A stretch of 7,861 bases of DNA from Candidatus Melainabacteria bacterium (lineage in GTDB: Bacteria > Cyanobacteriota > Vampirovibrionia > Obscuribacterales > Obscuribacteraceae). Shown piece by piece: positions 1-5,530 of the stretch; position 1 is the first letter of the stretch, and every line of letters begins with the position of its first letter. The DNA is taken from assembly GCA_003175915.1 (NCBI GenBank), contig PSRH01000264.1, forward strand, positions 1-7,861, read 5' to 3'. The translations under genes were made by a program, and so were the position numbers. Below the pieces are notes generated by a model, which worked only from the letters and a program-made list of their open reading frames with translations, searched no databases and was not told where the DNA came from.

Positions 1-1640
1 AGATCGCGGATGTGTCGCTCGACCGAGTAGCAAATGCTGTCGGCTTCGTTGCGTATATCCGCATCTTCCTTGCGCCTGCGGTCTTCTTGAGCATGCAGCT
101 CAGCTTCTCGTACCAGGCGATCAATATCGTCTTTCGAGAGGTTGGTACTGGCTGTAATCGTGATCTTCTGCTCCTTACCGGTCGATTGATCGCGAGCGGT
201 AACGTTCATAATGCCGTTGGCGTCGATGTCGAATGTCACTTCCACCTTCGGGCCGCCCCGGGGCGCCGGCGGAATACCGTCCAATCTAAAGTTGCCAAGC
301 AGTTTATTGTCCCGGGCCATCGGTCTCTCGCCCTGGAACACATAGATGTCAACTGCAGTTTGATTATCGTCAGCGGTTGAGAATACTTCTGATTTTCTTG
401 TGGGAATGGTCGTGTTTCGCTCGACTAATCGGGTCATGACACCACCCATGGTCTCAATGCCTAGGGATAGCGGTGTGACGTCGAGTAGCACCACGCCTTT
501 TACTTCACCACCCAGAACTCCAGCTTGGATAGCCGCTCCAACTGCTACGACCTCGTCCGGGTTGACGCTCTGGTTGGGCTCCTTACCGCCGGTCAAGCTC
601 TTGACCAGCTCCTGCACAGCCGGAATTCGAGTTGAGCCGCCCACCAAAACAATTTCATCGAGCGCTTCGTAGCCAAGCTTGGAATCCTTTAGAGCTTGCT
701 CCATGGGACCTCGGCAACGCTCGACAAGTTGTCTGGTGAGTTCGTTGAAGCGGGCCCGAGTTAGCTTAATCTCAAGGTGTTTTGGACCTGTGGCATCAGC
801 AGTGATAAAGGGCAACGAAATGTTGGTCTCAGTTACCGATGAGAGTTCGATTTTGGCCTTTTCAGCAGCTTCTGTCAGTCGCTGTAGCGCCTGCCTATCC
901 TTGCGCAGGTCGATGCCTTCTAGATTTAGAAACTCATCAGCCACCCAGGTAACGACGCAGTGATCGAAGTCATCTCCGCCCAGGTGGGTGTCCCCCGAGG
1001 TCGCTTTCACCTCAAATACGCCATCGCCCACTTCCAGAATGGAGACATCGAAGGTACCGCCCCCGAGGTCAAACACAAGAATAGTCTCGTTTTCTTTTTT
1101 GTCCAGACCGTAAGCCAGGGCAGCCGCTGTGGGTTCGTTGATAATGCGCAGTACTTCCAACCCAGCAATCGTCCCAGCGTTTTTCGTCGACTGGCGCTGC
1201 GAATCGTTAAAGTAGGCTGGCACCGTGATCACGGCGCTGCTGACTTTCTCACCAAGATACTTCTCGGCATCCTCTTTTAACTTGCGCAGGATCATCGCCG
1301 AGATTTCCTCAGGAGTGTAGTCCTTGCCCTGAATCTGAACCTTACAACCGCCGTCCCCGCCCTCTTTCACTTTGTAGGAAACGATTTTCTTTTCCGATTC
1401 GACTTCACTGAATCTTCGACCGATAAATCGCTTGATCGAATAAACAGTATTTTCAGGATTGAGCACAGCCTGCCTTCTGGCAAGTTGTCCCACGAGACGC
1501 TCGCCGGACTTAGTAAATGCAACCACTGAAGGGGTTGTCCGTCCGCCCTCGGTGTTAGAAACAACGGTTGGCTGACCCCCTTCCATTACCGCCACCACGG
1601 AATTGGTGGTTCCTAGATCGATGCCAACTGACTTGCCCAT
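1..1640 (-). CDS. dnaK: Molecular chaperone DnaK (Hsp70), C-terminus cut by window edge
   Basis: This is an ATP-driven cytosolic chaperone that binds exposed hydrophobic peptides with DnaJ and GrpE. The reading frame is open from ATG at 1640 to the left edge, about 546 codons; E. coli DnaK has 638, so roughly the last 90 residues (helical lid and tail) are missing. Visible motifs are the phosphate-1 loop IDLGTTNS at residues 7-14, the catalytic lysine K70 in YSIKRFIGR, NEPTAAALAYG at 168-178, and phosphate-2 DLGGGTFD at 191-198 with the autophosphorylation-type threonine T196. The interdomain linker VVLLDVTPLSLGIE follows, then the beta-sandwich substrate domain (FQGERPMARDNKLLG, GGPKVEVTFDID). 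No frameshift or missing key residue is seen. The wording is closest to cyanobacterial-type DnaK, from memory of the family. The gene is the first of its transcript. I found no CIRCE operator and no grpE or dnaJ upstream; anything downstream lies outside the window. Confidence 0.98.
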   Translation of the reverse strand, partial: MGKSVGIDLGTTNSVVAVMEGGQPTVVSNTEGGRTTPSVVAFTKSGERLVGQLARRQAVLNPENTVYSIKRFIGRRFSEVESEKKIVSYKVKEGGDGGCKVQIQGKDYTPEEISAMILRKLKEDAEKYLGEKVSSAVITVPAYFNDSQRQSTKNAGTIAGLEVLRIINEPTAAALAYGLDKKENETILVFDLGGGTFDVSILEVGDGVFEVKATSGDTHLGGDDFDHCVVTWVADEFLNLEGIDLRKDRQALQRLTEAAEKAKIELSSVTETNISLPFITADATGPKHLEIKLTRARFNELTRQLVERCRGPMEQALKDSKLGYEALDEIVLVGGSTRIPAVQELVKSLTGGKEPNQSVNPDEVVAVGAAIQAGVLGGEVKGVVLLDVTPLSLGIETMGGVMTRLVERNTTIPTRKSEVFSTADDNQTAVDIYVFQGERPMARDNKLLGNFRLDGIPPAPRGGPKVEVTFDIDANGIMNVTARDQSTGKEQKITITASTNLSKDDIDRLVREAELHAQEDRRRKEDADIRNEADSICYSVERHIRD

Positions 1641-1648
1641 CTTTAAAA

Positions 1649-1655
1649 CTCCCTC
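1649..1655 (-). promoter_or_regulatory. dnaK Shine-Dalgarno site
   Basis: On the minus strand GAGGGAG lies 8 nt before the ATG at 1640. It supports that start, which is also the usual Hsp70 N-terminus (MGKSVGIDLGTTNS). Confidence 0.8.
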
Positions 1656-1684
1656 GCTTCCTTTGGGGCCGGAAACTCCTGCGC

Positions 1685-1714
1685 ATTATACAAAGGCTCC
1701 TCAGTCATTCCCAA
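1685..1714 (-). promoter_or_regulatory. Candidate sigma70-type promoter for dnaK
   Basis: On the minus strand a perfect -10 box TATAAT (1685-1690) follows a partial -35 box TTGGGA (1709-1714, 4 of 6 consensus bases) after 18 bp. The predicted start is about 35-40 nt upstream of the dnaK ATG. The 10-mer CTTTGTATAA overlapping this -10 recurs at 1800-1809 as CTTTGTATAAC, which could be a second upstream -10, although no -35 box is visible for it. I found no sigma32-like box and no CIRCE inverted repeat, so heat control, if any, must work differently. Confidence 0.55.
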
Positions 1715-1777
1715 GCGGAAGCCCAAGACTTTAGTCTAATTCATTGTAAAGGCGCTGGCATAGTAAGAATGAAAATC

Positions 1778-1789
1778 GGGCGAAAGCCC
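1778..1789. other. Small GGGC-GAAA-GCCC hairpin
   Basis: This is a 4-bp all-GC stem closed by a GAAA (GNRA) tetraloop on the plus strand. It lies upstream of the predicted dnaK promoter, so it is probably not in the dnaK leader. It could sit in the 3' region of the transcript from the hydrolase gene at 1981-2721, but there read on the minus strand the loop is TTTC. No T-tract follows. The role is unknown. Confidence 0.35.
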
Positions 1790-1880
1790 ATTTAGAAAGT
1801 TATACAAAGATTTATATTCCCCCTTTTTTGAGCTATCTGCGCCCCGAAAGTGTATTTGCTTCTAACGTGCATTTTTCTGT

Positions 1881-1930
1881 GTAGGGGCTGGGCATGGCCC
1901 AGCCCGGGCGATGCATGGCATCGCCCCTAC
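1881..1930. repeat. REPIN-like double hairpin, GTAG...CTAC, copy 1
   Basis: This 50-bp element is perfectly regular. GTAG (1881-1884) is followed by a hairpin with a 9-bp perfect stem GGGCTGGGC/GCCCAGCCC around loop ATG (1885-1905). It abuts directly a second hairpin with a 9-bp perfect stem GGGCGATGC/GCATCGCCC around loop ATG (1906-1926), and CTAC (1927-1930) closes the element. GTAG next to a palindrome, doubled in inverted orientation, is the layout of REPIN elements moved by RAYT (TnpA-REP, Y1 transposase) enzymes. Assignment to that class is inference, since no RAYT gene is in the window. The element lies 50 bp past the stop of the hydrolase gene and may also stabilise or end its transcript; no T-run follows on either strand. 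Confidence 0.75.
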
Positions 1931-1980
1931 AATTTGCACTCAGCCATTGCTTTGGGCCTGTTCGAAATTACCGACAAAAA

Positions 1981-2721
1981 TCAAGCCTTTGCGTGTTCGG
2001 CCGATTCCAGCACTTCCCCTATGGCCAGGGCGCGAACCTGAACGGAAGTGCCTCTGGCTTTGGCTAATCGAACCAGATCAGAAGGCTGGTAACGAAAATG
2101 GACCTGTTGCAGGAGCGGCTGCCAATGTAACGGTACCAGGCGTTGAGCGCCTATTTCCTCAGCCAATCTCAAGGCTTCTTGCGGCGAGGCGACGGCGTAC
2201 TTTCCGCCAATTGGCAAACAAGCGGTGTGAACAGACAAACCTTTCAGCGCTTCCGGAATCGCGGCCGAATAAACGGTGTCACCGCTGTGATAGTAGCCGT
2301 CGAAATAGTAGCCGTTAACCGGCTTGCCGGGCGCTGAACTGCGCGAAAAAATAGTCAGGATCGTTTTGCCGAGCCGATTGATCGGGTGGTGGGCCGGTAT
2401 GGCGGTGATTTTCAGGCCTCTAACCGCGGTACTTTCATGGGCGTTGAGCGAGGCGAAGGCATCCGCCGGAATGACCTTTCGAAACTTTCGAATCAACCAG
2501 TGCGTAAGGACCTTGGGCGCTATGAACTGACAGCCCCAGGCATCGTATAGTTGATTGGACATCAAAACGCCGTGATCGAAATGCCCATGGCTGAACAGTA
2601 CTACGTCGCCCTTTGGTAGTTTGTGCAAGTCCACCGGGTCTCGAATGTAAGGGTCAACATAGATATTGAGCCCCTGGACTTCGAATCTGACAGCACTGTG
2701 TCCTAAATAGGCAAGGGTCAA
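1981..2721 (-). CDS. Metallo-beta-lactamase-fold hydrolase, UlaG-like
   Basis: This 246-residue cytosolic protein has the full metal-site set of the MBL superfamily: H8 in the N-terminal GHS motif, HGHFDH at 45-50, H111/H112 in IPAHHP, D148 in SGDT, and H199 in VPLHW. Length and motif order fit the UlaG-like/UPF0173 branch, whose members cleave phosphodiester, lactone or N-acyl-phosphatidylethanolamine-type substrates; LPIGGKYAV at 169-177 is typical of the branch. The exact substrate cannot be told. Translation starts at TTG (2719-2721): an in-frame TAA lies eight codons upstream with no ATG or GTG between, and GGGAG sits 9 nt before the TTG. An ATG at 2735-2737 is out of frame. The gene is divergent from the secreted protein at 2892. 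It is followed by a double-hairpin repeat and then by dnaK on the same strand, 340 bp away and with its own promoter, so an operon with dnaK is unlikely. Confidence 0.9.
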   Translation of the reverse strand: MTLAYLGHSAVRFEVQGLNIYVDPYIRDPVDLHKLPKGDVVLFSHGHFDHGVLMSNQLYDAWGCQFIAPKVLTHWLIRKFRKVIPADAFASLNAHESTAVRGLKITAIPAHHPINRLGKTILTIFSRSSAPGKPVNGYYFDGYYHSGDTVYSAAIPEALKGLSVHTACLPIGGKYAVASPQEALRLAEEIGAQRLVPLHWQPLLQQVHFRYQPSDLVRLAKARGTSVQVRALAIGEVLESAEHAKA

Positions 2722-2730
2722 AACGCTTGT

Positions 2731-2735
2731 CTCCC
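2731..2735 (-). promoter_or_regulatory. Shine-Dalgarno site deciding a TTG start
   Basis: GGGAG on the minus strand lies 9 nt upstream of the TTG at 2721. It is the site that fixes the start of the MBL-fold gene, because the overlapping ATG at 2737 reads out of frame. Confidence 0.75.
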
Positions 2736-2891
2736 ATGGATCTTAATCGGTTCAATCATTCTTTTGCGTTTCACTAGTTAAAGGGCAACGAATAGTAGCA
2801 TTTTTAGGAACTGGATTCGCAAGTCTAGTAAAATCTTCCAGCATTAATCGGTGTTCCGTCCCTGTTGGTAAGACACTTTCTGGTGAGATAG

Positions 2892-4502
2892 ATGATTCCT
2901 GCCTGTCGTAAATTCATTGCGCCTTTATTTTTCCTGGTCTCCCTTTGGAACCCAGCTCCGGGCAACGCTCAGGCGATACCCTCTGGTGGAAAGATTATCA
3001 AATACCTGAATCCCATTCACGAGAAATCGTATACAAACGAGGCTCAAGATCGGCAGATCAAGAAGAAATCATTTAAATCTGCTTCTCTTGAAGGTGCTAA
3101 GGCAGTACCAAATCGAGAGATCGGCTTATTCGCCACGATCGACAACGAAAAGCTGGCAGACCAAGATTACATCAAGCAAGTTCTGGACAAGCCGGAAGTA
3201 AACGGCATCGCTTGTCTACTTTCCTGGAAGCAGATCGAGCCGAAGGAAGATGTTTACAACTGGTCGGTTATCGACGCTCTTTTGAGTGCCTGTCAAAATC
3301 ATCAAAAGCTTTTGATACTGAGGATTTCCACTTGCGGCATCGACTCACCTGATGCCAATGATCAAGAGCGATCGGATACGCCCAAATGGGTTTTCGACGC
3401 CGGCACAAAATCTATTACCTACACTGGGCATGATGGTAAAGAGCACCTCATGCCTGTGTTCTGGGATACTACCTATCTGGCCAAGTGGTCCAATTTCATC
3501 CACGACCTGGGTGACCGCTACGATAAGAATCCCAGCATCCACAGCATCGGCATCACTGGCGGTGGCGTGCGAGGAAGCACGGCCGTAGTACCCAACCTGA
3601 TCGGCAAGAAAGAAAACTATGACAGTCTTGAAGAAAAGCTCAAGAAAGATTTCGGCATGAGCCCCAGGCAAATCGTCGGGCACTGGAAATATGTTGCTGA
3701 TCTGTTTCCCAAAGTTTTTCCGAACGCGCGGCTCAATTTTGATATTGATCCGCCAACACCAAATCGCTCCGGCCAAGACTGTCTCGATGAGATTTCTGAT
3801 TATCTGGTCTTCCGCTATGGTGAGCGCGTTTATCTAACGCGCCAGAATATTGTTGACGATAAACATGGCTTCGATCAGTATCGCGTTCTTTTGAAATTCA
3901 AGGCCGATACTCCCACCGGTTATCAAATCGCCGCTAACGCAAAACAGGATGATCTGAAAAATATCGCCAAAAACGCCCTGGACGATAGCGTTAGCTTTGC
4001 CGAGATCCCCGCCCAGTTCTTCCTCGATAACACCGCACCAATGACCGCCTGGTTGAACGATCTGCGCGAGCATCTCGGTTATCAATTGGTCGCGCAAAAA
4101 GTCGAGCTGCCAATTAACCTTGCAGTGGGAGAACCACTGAAAGCCTCATTTACTTTCGTCAACCTTGGCTCTGCCCCGCCGCTCAAGCCTTCTCGTTACC
4201 TCGACAAGGATAGGGCCGGCAGCTATAAAGTCCAGCTTGAAATTAGAGACGAATCCGGCAAACCAGTAGTCCTTTCGCTGCATACTCCTACCGTGCCGAC
4301 TAATCGCTGGTTGGCAGGCAAACCCGTACGTTGGGAAGAAGAACTAAAAATGCCGAAACTTACAGCCGGCAAATATTCGGTGTGGATGTCTCTAGTGGAT
4401 GCCGACAGCAAGCGCAAACTCAACCTTCTCGACGCAACCAAAGATCAGACTCCGCAGTTAAGCTACGAGGTTCCCGTCGGCAACATTCAAGTAACTCAAT
4501 AA
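2892..4502 (+). CDS. Secreted glycoside-hydrolase-like TIM-barrel protein with DUF4832-like C-terminus
   Basis: This 536-residue protein begins with a Sec signal peptide: R6-K7, hydrophobic FIAPLFFLVSLW, and a likely cut after AQA at 26-28. It should act outside the cytoplasm. Residues about 75-390 look like a (beta/alpha)8 barrel of the GH42/GH5 type: REIGLFATIDNE at 75-86, then WKQIEPKEDVYNWSVID at 112-128, a common first-barrel signature in beta-galactosidase-like enzymes. Residues about 395-535 look like an immunoglobulin-like beta-sandwich (LPINLAVGEPLKASFTFVN, TAGKYSVWMSLVD), matching the C-terminal module seen with DUF4832 proteins. Where the acid/base glutamate is often found after strand 4, this protein has ITGGGVRGST (221-230) without Glu; E371 in SFAEIP is a possible second catalytic position. 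Enzyme activity is therefore uncertain. GGTGAG lies 4 nt before the ATG. It probably shares an operon with the membrane protein 19 bp downstream. No convincing promoter is visible in 2722-2891. Confidence 0.8.
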   Translation: MIPACRKFIAPLFFLVSLWNPAPGNAQAIPSGGKIIKYLNPIHEKSYTNEAQDRQIKKKSFKSASLEGAKAVPNREIGLFATIDNEKLADQDYIKQVLDKPEVNGIACLLSWKQIEPKEDVYNWSVIDALLSACQNHQKLLILRISTCGIDSPDANDQERSDTPKWVFDAGTKSITYTGHDGKEHLMPVFWDTTYLAKWSNFIHDLGDRYDKNPSIHSIGITGGGVRGSTAVVPNLIGKKENYDSLEEKLKKDFGMSPRQIVGHWKYVADLFPKVFPNARLNFDIDPPTPNRSGQDCLDEISDYLVFRYGERVYLTRQNIVDDKHGFDQYRVLLKFKADTPTGYQIAANAKQDDLKNIAKNALDDSVSFAEIPAQFFLDNTAPMTAWLNDLREHLGYQLVAQKVELPINLAVGEPLKASFTFVNLGSAPPLKPSRYLDKDRAGSYKVQLEIRDESGKPVVLSLHTPTVPTNRWLAGKPVRWEEELKMPKLTAGKYSVWMSLVDADSKRKLNLLDATKDQTPQLSYEVPVGNIQVTQ

Positions 4503-4521
4503 GGGTCAATATGGTGCGATC

Positions 4522-4899
4522 TTGCGCTACAAAATACTCGCGTTTGGAACGATAAGTTACATTGTTACTGCTTCAACAGCACTGGCTGTCATGCGTATCT
4601 GCAAAATCGGAGATCCACCCTTTGCGCTCGTGGCAGGTGCAATTCTTGGTACCGGAGTGGCCGCAATGGTGCACTATTACCAGCCCGATTCAAACATGCC
4701 AACCACTGGAACCAAAACTGACCTGAGCGTTGCATTTGCCGTTTGTGCTGTGGTATTCGTCTTCGTTGCACAATCTCTAGTAGCGGCGTTCTCATTTCCA
4801 GTCGTGACAGGGGCTATCGGAGCAATCGGAAGTGCGATTTTCCCTTATGTTCTGTTCGACAAATTCGCACAACCTGGGCAGCCCGGGACAAGACAGTGA
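4522..4899 (+). CDS. Small four-helix membrane protein of unknown function
   Basis: I do not recognise this protein of up to 125 residues. It has four hydrophobic stretches likely to span the membrane: about 5-23, 33-50, 68-90 and 92-112, the last two separated by a short SFP turn, with a polar loop at 53-67. Small Gly/Ala motifs (GAILGTG, GAIGAIGSA) suggest packed helices. The start is uncertain. The first candidate is TTG at 4522, with a weak GGTG site 5 nt upstream and an in-frame stop at 4492-4494; the next is ATG at 4591 (M24), which would remove the first helix. It lies 19 bp after the secreted barrel protein on the same strand and is probably cotranscribed with it. A double-hairpin repeat starts 11 bp after its stop. 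Confidence 0.65.
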   Translation: MRYKILAFGTISYIVTASTALAVMRICKIGDPPFALVAGAILGTGVAAMVHYYQPDSNMPTTGTKTDLSVAFAVCAVVFVFVAQSLVAAFSFPVVTGAIGAIGSAIFPYVLFDKFAQPGQPGTRQ

Positions 4900-4909
4900 T
4901 TGAGACATT

Positions 4910-4966
4910 GTAGGGGGGCTTTAGCCGCCCATGTAGCGGAGAACGGGACGCTAAAGCGTCCCCTAC
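4910..4966. repeat. REPIN-like double hairpin, GTAG...CTAC, copy 2
   Basis: This 57-bp element has the same plan as the one at 1881-1930 but different arms. GTAG (4910-4913) is followed by hairpin GGGGGC-TTTA-GCCGCCC with one bulged G at 4927 (4914-4930). A 14-nt spacer (4931-4944) contains another GTAG at 4933-4936. Hairpin GGGACGC-TAAA-GCGTCCC with a perfect 7-bp stem (4945-4962) comes next, then CTAC (4963-4966). The loops TTTA and TAAA are reverse complements, so the halves are in inverted orientation, as in a REPIN. It fills almost the whole gap between two convergent stop codons (4899 and 4970) and could serve as a two-way transcript end, though no T-tract is present. Confidence 0.75.
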
Positions 4967-4969
4967 GAA

Positions 4970-5518
4970 CTAATCTTTCGATCGTAAGACAATTGTGTTC
5001 TTATTTGCTGCTCGCCGTACAGCAGTTATGAACTCTATGTCAAAAGCTCTCGTGACACCAGATTGGTACCAGGCTAATCCACACAAAAATGGCGTTTCTC
5101 CTTGACTGGCAATGCCTCGAGGTAATCGTTCACATTCCTCCAAGCCTCTTGTAAAATACTCTAATTTAGTGATAAGCCATTGATGCACGACGACTTCGCC
5201 ATGTTTAGATACCAGGTTTTTAAGGGCACTTTCGCACCACCCTGCCTGCAATTGACTCATGAATGCGAGAACATCTACGGAGTCTTTCCATGCCTCCGTA
5301 AGGCATTGCTGCTTCAAGTTGTTCAGTGCCGTGATAGTACGAAGGTAATGGAATTTCATAGCCGGCGTTAGCCCGCTTGGCCGTCTAAGAGAATTGTTGT
5401 ATTCGCGCAGCACCGCTGCTTCGCTGGCCGATACTTGACCATGCTCTTCTGCCTGGCTAATCAGACATTCCAACTTGGCAAGGCGATTTTCCAATTCTTT
5501 CAACAGATCTTCTTGCAT
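4970..5518 (-). CDS. Hypothetical protein coupled to the Ser/Thr kinase gene
   Basis: This 182-residue protein is not recognised. The first 45 or so residues are charged and helical with leucine spacing suggestive of a coiled coil (QEDLLKELENRLAKLECLI), and much of the rest looks alpha-helical. It has no signal peptide or membrane segment, so it is probably cytosolic. Several cysteines are scattered (C18, and in KQQC, GWC, LEEC, PFLC) without a metal-site pattern. The ATG at 5518 is preceded by a near-perfect TAGGAGGT whose TAG is the kinase stop codon, so its translation is likely coupled to the kinase. By context it could be a substrate, adaptor or regulator of that kinase; this is inference only. 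Confidence 0.8.
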   Translation of the reverse strand: MQEDLLKELENRLAKLECLISQAEEHGQVSASEAAVLREYNNSLRRPSGLTPAMKFHYLRTITALNNLKQQCLTEAWKDSVDVLAFMSQLQAGWCESALKNLVSKHGEVVVHQWLITKLEYFTRGLEECERLPRGIASQGETPFLCGLAWYQSGVTRAFDIEFITAVRRAANKNTIVLRSKD

Positions 5519-5522
5519 AAAG

Positions 5523-5530
5523 ACCTCCTA
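5523..5530 (-). promoter_or_regulatory. Shine-Dalgarno site overlapping the kinase stop codon
   Basis: The minus strand reads TAGGAGGT. TAG (5528-5530) ends the kinase and AGGAGG (5524-5529) is a full consensus ribosome site 5 nt from the ATG at 5518. A ribosome ending on the kinase sits on the next gene's loading site, which implies translational coupling. Confidence 0.85.

Noticed and set aside
400..1280. Plus-strand open frames opposite dnaK (400-672, 679-963, 960-1280, also 12-380)
   Set aside because: They are antisense to a strongly conserved dnaK frame and have no recognisable domains; long antisense frames opposite dnaK are a known composition effect.
1367..1564. Minus-strand 65-codon frame inside dnaK
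   Set aside because: It overlaps dnaK on the same strand in another frame and has no independent support.
1641..1800. CIRCE (HrcA) operator upstream of dnaK
   Set aside because: No TTAGCACTC-N9-GAGTGCTAA or close relative is present; the short AGACT-TT-AGTCT palindrome at 1726-1737 does not resemble it.
1850..2530. Plus-strand frames at 1850-2041, 1911-2318, 2143-2337 and 2324-2530
   Set aside because: They cross the repeat element and lie opposite the MBL-fold gene, whose full set of metal ligands shows the real coding strand.
2735..2737. ATG upstream of the MBL-fold gene as its start
   Set aside because: It is out of frame with the hydrolase; the in-frame start is TTG at 2721.
3345..4441. 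Minus-strand frames opposite the secreted barrel protein
   Set aside because: The plus-strand frame has a signal peptide and two coherent domains; the antisense frames show no domain.
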